A stretch of DNA of 64,000 bases, from contig NZ_LDJX01000001.1 of NCBI RefSeq assembly GCF_001306415.1, positions 310,001 to 374,000 of the forward strand, written 5' to 3'. This document shows positions 9,339 to 17,956 of this stretch, one piece after another. The position numbers and the translations under genes are program-made. The stretch comes from Croceitalea dokdonensis DOKDO 023 (lineage in GTDB: Bacteria; Bacteroidota; Bacteroidia; Flavobacteriales; Flavobacteriaceae). How positions within the stretch are numbered: the stretch's first letter is position 1; the number at the start of each line of letters is the position of its first letter. The notes beneath the pieces were generated by a model. The model had not been told where the DNA came from. It saw nothing but the letters and a program-made list of their open reading frames with translations, and made no database searches.

Positions 9339-10271
9339 CTACAATTTTAAAATACGGTCTGTCTGGCTATTGTAAAGAAAATTATATTTTAAAGCTCCGC
9401 CCAAGTACGTTTCATTATTTCGTAACAAAGCGTAATAATTGGTGCGCTCCTCCAATACTTCTTTGCCTTTTTTGGAAATCCTAACCGGGTTTAAAGAGGA
9501 GAATAGCGGTTTTAATGAGGTGATTATCCTATCATACTGCGTATCACCATAACCATAGGCGTTTGGAGTGCTTAATATGGTGCTGATAAGTTCTCTTTTG
9601 TTTTTAGCTTGGGTTTCCATGCCAAGCTGAAGAATATCCGATTCTATTTGATCAAGCCCATTACTTATTTTAGGAAAGCGTTTTAGATGGGCCTCAATGG
9701 CAGCGGAAAGGTATTGAAAACGGGAATTATCCGTCTCCGTAAGGTTTTCCAAACGAATGGGATTATCGCTGCAATACAATTGCCATACATAGTCCGCATA
9801 TTCAATATCATCCTGGCTTAACACCTGCTTTTCGTCATACAAGTGCATTAATTGAGCTTCGGTAAGTTCATTGAGTGCGTAAAGATGGTCGGTATTATCC
9901 TCTTTACCGCTGCAGACCAGAGAAATCTCGGCATGGCGCCTGTGCGTTTTTAACCAGCTGATAACTGCAAGCATGTTGATTTGGCAGAATAGATCATATT
10001 CAAACCAAAGCACAATCTTATCGTGTTGTTTGTAATTACAGAGGGAGCGGTACTCCTTTAAGGTTTTTTCAATAAACCAAGATTTGGAAACCTTATAGTT
10101 TTTGTTCAAAAATTCAAAGCGGGTTTTCCAAAAAGATTCGCTGCCTACGGTGCTTATGGTTTTGCCCTCACACAGCATTTCACGCCAGGTGATAATGTCC
10201 CCTTGTATGGGCAATTGCTTTAGCCTTTCCGTAAAACTGTCCCCATTGGTAATATGAAGTAGTCCTTTCAT
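9339..10271 (-). CDS. DUF1835 domain-containing protein
   Basis: A 310-aa protein beginning with the DUF1835 signature (LHITNGDSF, then ITWREMLCEG around residue 28) and followed by a helical C-terminal half. The function of the family is unknown. It begins a minus-strand operon with the nucleoside phosphorylase and the binding-protein-like gene, separated from the upstream SUI1/oxygenase pair by about 140 AT-rich bases, which may hold its promoter. Confidence 0.8.
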   Translation of the reverse strand: MKGLLHITNGDSFTERLKQLPIQGDIITWREMLCEGKTISTVGSESFWKTRFEFLNKNYKVSKSWFIEKTLKEYRSLCNYKQHDKIVLWFEYDLFCQINMLAVISWLKTHRRHAEISLVCSGKEDNTDHLYALNELTEAQLMHLYDEKQVLSQDDIEYADYVWQLYCSDNPIRLENLTETDNSRFQYLSAAIEAHLKRFPKISNGLDQIESDILQLGMETQAKNKRELISTILSTPNAYGYGDTQYDRIITSLKPLFSSLNPVRISKKGKEVLEERTNYYALLRNNETYLGGALKYNFLYNSQTDRILKL

Positions 10272-10412
10272 TTTAGCGCTTGTTTAGTTAGGTTGGTAAG
10301 CTAAAGTAAGCTTTAAACAAAAAAAACAAAAATAAATTTTCCCAAAGCTGAAGGCCAAAACGAAGATTTTAACTTTTGGTCGATTAAAATTGACAAAAAC
10401 AATTGTTCAGAA

Positions 10413-10742
10413 TTAACCACCGACGCGCTTTACCGTAAACCCTTTTTCCTTTAAAAACGCCATGATTTTATGCCTATAGTCCCCCTGGATAATGATTTTT
10501 TCGTTTTTAAAACTTCCTCCTACGCTTAATAGGGACTTTAGTTCCTTGGCCAATTGTTTAAAATCTGCATCCGCCCCGGTGTAGCCTTCCAAGATAGTGA
10601 TGGGTTTTCCTTTTCGCTTTTCATATTTACAAAGAATTGGGGCATCCTGTACCCAAAACTTCGATTTGGTTTGGTCCTTTTTGGTGTCTTCCTTTTCCTC
10701 GTGATCAGGAAATAAATTTTTTAATTGGTCCCGTAAATCCAT
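10413..10742 (-). CDS. SUI1/YciH-family translation initiation factor
   Basis: A 109-aa protein whose C-terminal 75 residues form an eIF1/SUI1-type fold (ITILEGYTG, LAKELKSLLSVGGSFK, IIIQGDYRHKI). The bacterial family (YciH) monitors initiation complexes. The N-terminal 30 residues are charged and probably disordered. It begins 2 bases after the oxygenase gene, so the two are cotranscribed. Confidence 0.88.
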   Translation of the reverse strand: MDLRDQLKNLFPDHEEKEDTKKDQTKSKFWVQDAPILCKYEKRKGKPITILEGYTGADADFKQLAKELKSLLSVGGSFKNEKIIIQGDYRHKIMAFLKEKGFTVKRVGG

Positions 10743-10744
10743 AT

Positions 10745-11701
10745 TTAGCTTTTGATAAGTCCAAGTTCTATCAAACGTTGGTGCAGGAATTCCCCAGCGG
10801 TAATATCCTCATAAGCTTTGGTTTGCCCCTGCGCCACACAATGCGGCAAGCAGTTTAAAGGCATTTCACTGATGGGATGCATGAAAAAGGGGATCGAATA
10901 TCTAGAAGTGTTCCAAAGTTCCCTCGGTGGGTTCACCACTTGGTGAATGGTAGATTTTAGTCGGTTGTTGGTGAGGCGGGAAAGCATATCGCCCACATTG
11001 ATCATCAACTGGTCTGGTTTAGCTATGGCATCTACCCATTCCCCTTGGTGGTTCTTTACTTGTAGCCCCTTTCCATGTGCCCCCATTAACAAGGTAATCA
11101 GATTAATGTCGCCATGGGCAGCGGCCCGGACCGCATTTTTAGGTTCGGTGGTGATGGGCGGATAATGTATAGGCCGTAAAATGGAATTCCCGTTCTTTAT
11201 CCAAACATCAAAGTAGGTTTCTTCCAAATCTAAATGTAAGGCCAACGCCCGCAGCACGTACTGTGCAGTTTTTTCCAACATCTGGTAGGTTTCCTTGCCA
11301 ACGGCATTAAATCTGGGCAATTCTGTTACCGTAACGTTTTCTGGGTACTCTTCTTTGAGTGCCGGATTATCCGTGACGTATTGCCCAAAGTGCCAAAACT
11401 CCTTTAAATCCCCTTCTTTTCTGCCTTTGGCATGTTCTTTTCCAAAGGAGGTGTAGCCGCGTTGCCCTCCAAGGCCTTCAATTTCGTACTTGTTCTTTGT
11501 TTCCTGGGGAAGGTCAAAGAATTTTTTGATTTCCTCATAGAGCTGACTCACCAAAGTGTCCGATAGAAAATGACCGCTCAGGGCCACAAAGCCTATATTT
11601 TCAAAGGCATTTCCAATATCTTCAATGAATTTTGTTTTCTTACTTGGGTCGTTGCTCAAAAAGTCGGTAAGGTCAACACTGGGTATACTTGTCATGTCCA
11701 T
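10745..11701 (-). CDS. 2-oxoglutarate/Fe(II) oxygenase, isopenicillin-N-synthase family
   Basis: A 318-aa plant-type non-haem iron dioxygenase. An N-terminal DIOX_N region (IPSVDLTDFLSND) leads to the double-stranded beta helix carrying the iron ligands: HGD (HGDINLITLL), then the distal His in LKSTIHQVV, followed by the Arg of RYSIPFF that binds 2-oxoglutarate. The substrate is unknown. The gene is divergent from the E1 gene across 106 bases and heads a two-gene operon with the SUI1 gene. Confidence 0.88.
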   Translation of the reverse strand: MDMTSIPSVDLTDFLSNDPSKKTKFIEDIGNAFENIGFVALSGHFLSDTLVSQLYEEIKKFFDLPQETKNKYEIEGLGGQRGYTSFGKEHAKGRKEGDLKEFWHFGQYVTDNPALKEEYPENVTVTELPRFNAVGKETYQMLEKTAQYVLRALALHLDLEETYFDVWIKNGNSILRPIHYPPITTEPKNAVRAAAHGDINLITLLMGAHGKGLQVKNHQGEWVDAIAKPDQLMINVGDMLSRLTNNRLKSTIHQVVNPPRELWNTSRYSIPFFMHPISEMPLNCLPHCVAQGQTKAYEDITAGEFLHQRLIELGLIKS

Positions 11702-11758
11702 TTTATTTTGACTGTACCAAAGGTAAAGATTCTGTCCATATATTGAATTCCGATGCTA

Positions 11759-11788
11759 TTTGGCCACTAGGTTTTTTTAGTACTTTTA
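11759..11788 (+). promoter_or_regulatory. Probable promoter of the E1/polyketide operon
   Basis: TTTG at 11759-11762 and TACTTTTA at 11781-11788 are spaced 18 bases apart, close to the Bacteroidetes -33/-7 consensus TTTG-N19-TAnnTTTG (one mismatch at the last base). A transcript from here would begin about 13 bases before the ATG at 11808. Confidence 0.45.
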
Positions 11789-11807
11789 AACGCATCAACC
11801 AAAGGGT

Positions 11808-13784
11808 ATGCGCTTCCATAAAGGTGATTTGGAGAAAAAAGAATTGATCGAGCTCTATGAGCTGATGCTGAGACCACGTCTTATAGAAGAGAAGATGCTG
11901 GTGCTGCTGCGGCAGGGCAAAATATCCAAATGGTTCAGCGGGATGGGGCAGGAGGCTATTTCTGTTGGCGTTTCGGCCGCTTTGAAACCTGAGGAGTACA
12001 TCTTGCCCATGCACAGGAATTTAGGCGTATTTACCACAAGAAAAGTACCCTTGGACAAACTGTTTGCCCAATGGCAGGGAAAGGCAACTGGATTCACCAA
12101 AGGACGGGACAGGAGTTTTCATTTTGGTGCACAGGAGCATAAGATTATCGGCATGATATCGCATTTGGGACCACAATTAGGTGTGGCAGACGGTATTGCC
12201 CTGGCAGACAAATTAAAAAGAAACAAACGGGTAACCGCAGTATTCACGGGAGAAGGCGCCACCAGTGAAGGGGATTTTCACGAAGCATTAAACGTGGCAT
12301 CGGTATGGAACCTTCCCGTGATTTTTTGTATTGAAAACAATGGCTATGGGCTTTCCACGCCAACAAAGGAACAGTACCGCTGTGAGGATTTGGCCGATAG
12401 GGCCAGGGGATATGGCATGGAAAGCCGCATCTTGGACGGTAACAATATATTAGAGGTCTATACCAAGGTAAAAGAACTTTGCAAGGCCATTAGAAAAAGG
12501 CCTAGACCAGTGCTCTTAGAGTTCAAGACATTTAGGATGCGCGGGCATGAGGAGGCTAGCGGCACCAAATACGTGCCAGAGAAACTTTTACAGACTTGGG
12601 CTAAAAAAGACCCTATTGCTAACTATGGGTCATTTCTTTTGGATCAAGGATATTTGGATCAGCGAATGATTACCGACATCAAGGCCAAAATTGAAGCCGA
12701 GATTACGGAGAATTTAAATGCTGCTTTTGCTGAGCCTATGGTAGAAAGTACCGAAACTAAAGAATTAAATGATGTATTTCAAACTTATGATTACGAAGAC
12801 GTTAAACCTAAAGTTGAAACAAAAAATATCCGTTTGGTAGATGCCATTTCAGAAGGGCTTTACCAATCCATGGAACGGCATAATGAACTGGTGATCATGG
12901 GACAGGATATTGCGGAATATGGCGGGGTCTTTAAAATTACCGAAGGTTTTGTACAAGCCTTTGGAAAACGCAGGGTACGAAATACCCCTATTTGTGAGTC
13001 CGCCATCATCTCCGCGGCCATGGGACTTTCCATAAACGGAATGAAAGCTGTGGTAGAAATGCAGTTTGCAGATTTTGTAAGTTCTGGCTTTAATCCCATA
13101 GTCAACTATCTGGCCAAGATACATTATCGTTGGGGTGAAAAGGCAGACGTGGTCATACGTATGCCATGTGGTGGCGGGGTAGGTGCAGGACCGTTTCATT
13201 CCCAAACCAATGAGGCATGGTTCACTAAAACCCCCGGTTTAAAAGTGGTGTATCCTGCTTTTCCCCATGACGCCAAAGGACTTTTGGCCACAGCAATAAA
13301 TGACCCAAACCCCGTGCTCTTTTTTGAGCACAAAGCCTTGTACAGAAGTGTCTACGGGGATGTGCCGGAAGGCTATTACACGCTGCCATTTGGCCAAGCA
13401 GCACTGCTAAAACATGGTGAGGACGTAACCATCGTAAGCTATGGTGCGGGGGTGCACTGGGCTTTGGAGGTATTGGAAAAACATCCCAATATTCAAGCAG
13501 ACCTCTTGGATTTGCGGACATTGCAACCTCTGGATATGGATAAGATATACCAATCGGTCCGAAAAACGGGAAAACTCATTGTCCTCCAAGAGGATTCGCT
13601 ATTTGGGGGAATCGCCAATGATATTGCTGCCATGGTCATGGAACATTGTTTTGAGCATTTAGATGCGCCCGTTCGCCGGGTAGGCAGTTTGGATACCCCA
13701 ATACCCTTTGCTAAAAATTTGGAAAAGAACTATCTGCCCATAAAAAGATTCGAAACCCAATTATTGGAATTGATGAAATATTAG
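11808..13784 (+). CDS. Fused E1 alpha/beta subunits of a 2-oxoacid dehydrogenase (branched-chain type)
   Basis: A 658-aa fusion. Residues 1 to about 320 are the alpha subunit with the thiamine-diphosphate motif GEGATSEGD ... ENN (148-178); residues about 340-658 are the beta subunit (LVDAISEGL, IMGQDIAEYGG). The reaction decarboxylates a 2-oxoacid and passes the acyl group to an E2 lipoyl protein, which is not encoded here. This fused architecture is usual in Flavobacteriia and generally annotated as 2-oxoisovalerate dehydrogenase. It lies 36 bases before the FAD oxidoreductase; if cotranscribed with the polyketide operon it could supply branched acyl-CoA starters, an inference. Confidence 0.88.
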   Translation: MRFHKGDLEKKELIELYELMLRPRLIEEKMLVLLRQGKISKWFSGMGQEAISVGVSAALKPEEYILPMHRNLGVFTTRKVPLDKLFAQWQGKATGFTKGRDRSFHFGAQEHKIIGMISHLGPQLGVADGIALADKLKRNKRVTAVFTGEGATSEGDFHEALNVASVWNLPVIFCIENNGYGLSTPTKEQYRCEDLADRARGYGMESRILDGNNILEVYTKVKELCKAIRKRPRPVLLEFKTFRMRGHEEASGTKYVPEKLLQTWAKKDPIANYGSFLLDQGYLDQRMITDIKAKIEAEITENLNAAFAEPMVESTETKELNDVFQTYDYEDVKPKVETKNIRLVDAISEGLYQSMERHNELVIMGQDIAEYGGVFKITEGFVQAFGKRRVRNTPICESAIISAAMGLSINGMKAVVEMQFADFVSSGFNPIVNYLAKIHYRWGEKADVVIRMPCGGGVGAGPFHSQTNEAWFTKTPGLKVVYPAFPHDAKGLLATAINDPNPVLFFEHKALYRSVYGDVPEGYYTLPFGQAALLKHGEDVTIVSYGAGVHWALEVLEKHPNIQADLLDLRTLQPLDMDKIYQSVRKTGKLIVLQEDSLFGGIANDIAAMVMEHCFEHLDAPVRRVGSLDTPIPFAKNLEKNYLPIKRFETQLLELMKY

Positions 13785-13820
13785 TGCGTCACACTTATTT
13801 TCGATACCTTGGGAGCTGCT

Positions 13821-14951
13821 ATGAAAGTTGAATTCGATGTTTGTATTATCGGAGGGGGATTGGCGGGACTTTCCGCAAGTTTACACCTTAATAAACTAGG
13901 TTTTTCCGTTGTAGTGGTAGAAAAGAACAGCTATCCCAATCATAAGGTCTGCGGGGAATATGTAAGCAATGAGATTTTACCTTATCTCCAGTGGTTGGGC
14001 GTGGACTTGGATGAGCTGCCCATCGCCAAAATCCATAACCTAAAATTATCGACCAAAACGGGGAAATATTTGGAGACCAAGTTGCCCTTAGGAGGTTTTG
14101 GCATAAGCCGGTATGCGTTTGATCTAATGCTATATCAAAAAGCAAAAGAACAGGGTGTCCATTTTATAAGGGCTGTGGTAACCCGAGTGGATTTCAACCA
14201 AGATCAGTTTGGCATTCTAATGGGCCAAAAAGGCTCCATACAGGCAAAGCACACCATAGGGGCCTACGGAAAACGTTCCAATTTGGACAAGTGGCTAGGG
14301 CGTAGTTTCATTCAGCAAAAATCCCCTTGGTTAGGCGTTAAATGCCATTATCAATATCCCGGATTCCCAGAGGATTTGGTGGCTTTACATCATTTTGACG
14401 GGGGCTATGGTGGCTTATCAAAAACGGAAATGGGCACGGTTAATTTTTGTTACTTGGCCACATTCAAAAGTTTTAAAAAATATAGGTCCATTGCCGACTA
14501 TAATGCCCATGTAGTGGGGAAAAACCCGTTTTTGGGTGAATTTCTATCGGAGGCCAAGCCAGTGTTTGATGCCCCCTTGACCATCTCCCAGATATCTTTC
14601 CAGAAGAAAAATGCTGTTGAAAACCATATGTTAATGTGCGGTGACAGTGCTGGTCTCATACATCCATTGTGCGGTAATGGGATGGCCATGGCCATACATT
14701 CCGCAAAAATAGCATCAGAATGCATTTTGGAGCACCTGCAAACCCACGCAGCGGAAAGAAGGCGGTTGGAAGCAACCTACCAAGAACGTTGGCGGGATGC
14801 ATTTTCTGGACGACTGTGGATGGGCAGGAACCTACAACGGCTTTTAATGCACGGGGGCGCCTCGGATTTGTTGATTGGCAGTGTGGCCAAATCTGAAAAA
14901 ATACTACAAAGTATGATCCAAACCACCCATGGAAAACCTATCTTAGTGTAA
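13821..14951 (+). CDS. FAD-dependent oxidoreductase (geranylgeranyl-reductase-like) of the type III PKS operon
   Basis: A 376-aa flavoprotein with an N-terminal Rossmann dinucleotide fold (VCIIGGGLAGLSASLHL), the HKVCGEYVS segment typical of the geranylgeranyl reductase/aromatic hydroxylase group, and a second FAD motif MLMCGDSAGLIHP near residue 275. The ATG at 13821 is preferred over the upstream TTG at 13809. Together with the neighbouring methyltransferase and type III PKS it resembles operons making methylated, oxidised phenolic lipids (compare SrsA-SrsB-SrsC of Streptomyces griseus), so it may hydroxylate or oxidise the aromatic product. Its TAA overlaps the next ATG by one base. Confidence 0.85.
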   Translation: MKVEFDVCIIGGGLAGLSASLHLNKLGFSVVVVEKNSYPNHKVCGEYVSNEILPYLQWLGVDLDELPIAKIHNLKLSTKTGKYLETKLPLGGFGISRYAFDLMLYQKAKEQGVHFIRAVVTRVDFNQDQFGILMGQKGSIQAKHTIGAYGKRSNLDKWLGRSFIQQKSPWLGVKCHYQYPGFPEDLVALHHFDGGYGGLSKTEMGTVNFCYLATFKSFKKYRSIADYNAHVVGKNPFLGEFLSEAKPVFDAPLTISQISFQKKNAVENHMLMCGDSAGLIHPLCGNGMAMAIHSAKIASECILEHLQTHAAERRRLEATYQERWRDAFSGRLWMGRNLQRLLMHGGASDLLIGSVAKSEKILQSMIQTTHGKPILV

Positions 14952-15667
14952 TGGATTTTTCCCTGCGAAACACGGCACTGGAAATCATGGACCATCCCAA
15001 TGTGGAGGCCCAGGTTTACGAAAGGGCATACCAGGACATCAATCGTTGCAATAAGCTACTTGGAGGTTACGGTATCACCCTAAATGCCTTGCGAAACGTA
15101 TTCCAGAACAACCCCCAGAAATCGTATACGATTTTGGACATGGGCTCGGGAGATGGCGAAATGCTTAGAAAAATTGCAGAGGAATTTAAAAATGAGGACT
15201 TTACCCTTGCCTTAACGGGGGTGGATTTGCGTGATGAAGTAATTGAGTTGGCCAGACAGAAATCGGGGCACTATTCCAATATTTCCTTCATCAAACAGGA
15301 TATTTTAGCCTTGGAAAAAGGTTTTAGTTGTGATGTGGTCCTTTGTACCTTGACGATGCACCACTTTACCGATGAGGAAATCAATACCTTTGCCAAAAAA
15401 TTTATTGAAATCTCCAACCTGGCCGTGATTGTGAACGATTTGGAACGCAGCCCATGGGCCTATTGGTTGTTTAACCTTTTTAGTTTCGTGTTTATCCAAA
15501 CAAAAGTAGCAAGGTTGGACGGGTTGACTTCCATCACCAAAGGCTTTAAAAAAAATGATTTAGAACGCTATGCCCAAGCATTGCCGCATGCCAAACACAC
15601 CATTTCCTGGGAATGGGCCTTTAGGTATCTATGGCTGATGCAGCGGGAACGACAAAAACAGCTATGA
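14951..15667 (+). CDS. Class I SAM-dependent methyltransferase of the type III PKS operon
   Basis: A 238-aa methyltransferase with motif I ILDMGSGDGEML (about residues 57-68), an acidic residue after strand 2 (TGVDL) and motif IV-like CTLTMHHF. The family includes enzymes that methylate phenols and quinones. It begins in a TAATG overlap with the FAD oxidoreductase and ends in an ATGA overlap with the polyketide synthase, so all three are translationally coupled. Probable role: O- or C-methylation of the type III PKS product. Confidence 0.85.
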   Translation: MDFSLRNTALEIMDHPNVEAQVYERAYQDINRCNKLLGGYGITLNALRNVFQNNPQKSYTILDMGSGDGEMLRKIAEEFKNEDFTLALTGVDLRDEVIELARQKSGHYSNISFIKQDILALEKGFSCDVVLCTLTMHHFTDEEINTFAKKFIEISNLAVIVNDLERSPWAYWLFNLFSFVFIQTKVARLDGLTSITKGFKKNDLERYAQALPHAKHTISWEWAFRYLWLMQRERQKQL

Positions 15668-16719
15668 CAACAGTCAGAATTTCACAGGTAGCGAAAGCGC
15701 TGCCCAAATACAGTAGGGAAACTGCGGACATCATTCCTTTGGTCAAGTCGTGGTTGGGTGGCCAAGAAGAGCGCTTTCAGCGCAAGGTGGTAAAGATTTT
15801 TGAGGGTGCTGGCGTGGACAAACGGTACAGTATCATGGAACCTATGGAGGTATTTACAGCTACCTCCTTTGAGGATAAGAACAATATTTACGTCCGTGAG
15901 GTCAAACAACTAGGGCAAGATGTTCTTTCCAAAGCCCTTAAAGGCGCAGATTGGAAGGCAGATTCCTTGGATTTTATCATTACCGTTAGCTGCACGGGCA
16001 TCATGATTCCCTCCTTGGATGCCTACCTGATAAACGCCTTGGGATTGCGACAAGATGTGGTTAGGCTTCCCGTGACCGAAATGGGATGTGCCGCCGGGGT
16101 GTCCGGACTTATCTATGCAGCCAATTTTTTAAAAAGCAACCCAAATAAACGTGCCGCGATCATTGCGGTAGAGAGTCCTACTGCCACCTTTCAGCTAGAT
16201 GATTATTCCATGGCAAACATGGTAAGCGCGGCCATTTTTGGCGATGGGGCCTCTTGTGTGCTCTTAAGTTCTGAGGAAGTTGCCCATGGCCCACAAATCT
16301 TGGGTGGGGAAATGTACCATTTTAAGGACGCTACCCACATGATGGGGTTTGACCTTACCAATATGGGGTTAAAAATGATTTTGGACCCTAGTGTTCCAGA
16401 GGTAATCGCAACGCATTTCCCTAGCATCGTACATCCCTTTCTTGAAAAATACGGTTCCAATATTGAAAAAGTAGACCATTTGGTATTTCATCCCGGAGGC
16501 CGAAAAATTGTGCAGACCGTGGAGGAGCTTTTTGGTGCATTGGGAAAGAATATTGATGAAACGCGTAACGTCCTCAAAGCATATGGCAATATGAGCAGTT
16601 GCACCGTGCTCTATGTGCTGGAAAGATTTATGAACAAAGGATTGCAGCAAGGGGAACAAGGGCTTGTGTTAAGTTTTGGCCCTGGATTTTCCGCGCAACG
16701 GGTGCTTATTGAATGGTAA
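15664..16719 (+). CDS. Type III polyketide synthase (chalcone synthase-like)
   Basis: A 351-aa homodimeric ketosynthase that extends a CoA- or ACP-bound starter with malonyl units and cyclises the product. The triad is complete: Cys142 in EMGCAAGVSGL, His276 in VFHPGGRK and Asn309 in AYGNMSSC. The ATG at 15664, which overlaps the methyltransferase stop as ATGA, is preferred to the in-frame ATG at 15631, which would overlap the upstream gene by 37 bases. Because the operon also has its own fatty-acid-synthase parts and ACP, a long-chain acyl starter giving an alkylresorcinol or alkylpyrone is likely; a phloroglucinol synthase is the alternative. Confidence 0.93.
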   Translation: MTTVRISQVAKALPKYSRETADIIPLVKSWLGGQEERFQRKVVKIFEGAGVDKRYSIMEPMEVFTATSFEDKNNIYVREVKQLGQDVLSKALKGADWKADSLDFIITVSCTGIMIPSLDAYLINALGLRQDVVRLPVTEMGCAAGVSGLIYAANFLKSNPNKRAAIIAVESPTATFQLDDYSMANMVSAAIFGDGASCVLLSSEEVAHGPQILGGEMYHFKDATHMMGFDLTNMGLKMILDPSVPEVIATHFPSIVHPFLEKYGSNIEKVDHLVFHPGGRKIVQTVEELFGALGKNIDETRNVLKAYGNMSSCTVLYVLERFMNKGLQQGEQGLVLSFGPGFSAQRVLIEW

Positions 16720-17513
16720 TGGAAGGTAGTAAAGAAAATAAGTGGGCAGTAATTCTCGGTGGTAGTAGCGGGCTCGGGCTTGCAACGGCTAAAAAGCTAA
16801 GTGCCCATGGATATCGATTAATGGTCATTCATAGGGATAGAAGGTCTGATTTGGAGCAAATTGAATCTAATTTTAGAAGTATTGCTTTAAATGGAAATAC
16901 TTTGGTCTCCTTTAATATGGATGCGACTAATCCATCAAAAACCGAAGCCCTTTTACCTAAGATGATAGCCTCTTTAAATGGTGGAAAAATTCACGCGCTG
17001 GTGCACAGTATCGCCAAAGGAAATTTAAAGCCGATGCTGGCGGGAAACGAGGCCGATGCGGTTTTAAAACCAGATGATTTTGCAATCACCATAAATGCCA
17101 TGGCAACTTCCCTGTACCACTGGGTGCAATTGTTGCACCAAAACAAACTGTTCGCGGCCGATACCAGAATTATTGCGTATACCAGTGAGGGCAACCAAAA
17201 AGCATGGCCCAATTATGGGGCCGTTTCTGCCGCTAAGGCTGCATTGGAGGCCATTATGAGGAATATTGCTCTAGAGTTCGCCTCGGTGGGCATAACGGCC
17301 AATTGCATACAGGCTGGGGTTACGGAAACCAAATCCTTTGCCATGATTCCAGGACATCAGCAACTAAAGTCCGCTGCGCTACAACGCAATCCCAACCAAC
17401 GTTTAACCGAGCCCCAAGATGTGGCCAATGCAACCTATTTACTCACCAGGCCCGAAGCCAAATGGATTACAGGCACGGTGATCAAAGTGGATGGAGGGGA
17501 AAGTTTACGCTAA
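16719..17513 (+). CDS. FabI-like enoyl-ACP reductase (short-chain dehydrogenase family)
   Basis: A 264-aa SDR protein with the glycine-rich nucleotide loop GGSSGLGLATA near the N-terminus. The active site has the FabI spacing, Tyr-x6-Lys (PNYGAVSAAKAAL), not the Tyr-x3-Lys of ordinary ketoreductases, and LVHSIAKG matches the FabI VHSIGF region. The C-terminus (VTETKSFAMIPG, ITGTVIKVDGG) fits both groups. It therefore probably reduces the enoyl intermediate made by the adjacent dehydratase. The ATG at 16719 overlaps the PKS stop codon as TAATG; ATG at 16713 is the alternative. Confidence 0.78.
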   Translation: MEGSKENKWAVILGGSSGLGLATAKKLSAHGYRLMVIHRDRRSDLEQIESNFRSIALNGNTLVSFNMDATNPSKTEALLPKMIASLNGGKIHALVHSIAKGNLKPMLAGNEADAVLKPDDFAITINAMATSLYHWVQLLHQNKLFAADTRIIAYTSEGNQKAWPNYGAVSAAKAALEAIMRNIALEFASVGITANCIQAGVTETKSFAMIPGHQQLKSAALQRNPNQRLTEPQDVANATYLLTRPEAKWITGTVIKVDGGESLR

Positions 17514-17956
17514 TGGATGTACAACGGATTTTAAGCAAATTGCCTTACCAAGAGCCTTTTTTGTTCGTGGATGGGATTTCACGGGTATCGGACGACGATG
17601 TGGAAGGGCACTACACCTTTAAAAAAGAGTCCGCTTTTTACCAAGGACATTTTAAGGATTACCCCGTGACCCCAGGGGTTTTATTGACGGAGTGTTGCGC
17701 CCAAATTGGTTTGGTCTGTCTGGGAATTCACCTGTTATCGCAACACCTTACGGAAAAAATGGAAGTCGCTATGACCAGCAGCGAAATGGAATTTTTAAAG
17801 CCCGTGTTTCCTGGGGAAACGATAAAAGTCCAGGCAGAAAAACGCTATTTTAGGTTTCAAAAGCTCAAATGTACTGTGAAGATGTATGATGCTTCGGGGG
17901 ATATGGTCTGCCACGGCACCTTGGCTGGAATGATAAAAACAACAGGTCATGACTAG
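17513..17956 (+). CDS. FabZ-like 3-hydroxyacyl-ACP dehydratase
   Basis: A 147-aa hot-dog-fold protein. The active-site histidine lies in the typical YQGHFKDYPVTPGVLLTECC segment (about residues 43-62); LPYQEPFLFVDG at the N-terminus is also diagnostic. The ATG at 17513 overlaps the TAA of the reductase gene; a longer in-frame extension upstream is a shadow of that gene. It ends inside the start of the ketosynthase gene (8-base overlap), so synthesis of the chain-building enzymes is coupled. Confidence 0.9.
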   Translation: MDVQRILSKLPYQEPFLFVDGISRVSDDDVEGHYTFKKESAFYQGHFKDYPVTPGVLLTECCAQIGLVCLGIHLLSQHLTEKMEVAMTSSEMEFLKPVFPGETIKVQAEKRYFRFQKLKCTVKMYDASGDMVCHGTLAGMIKTTGHD

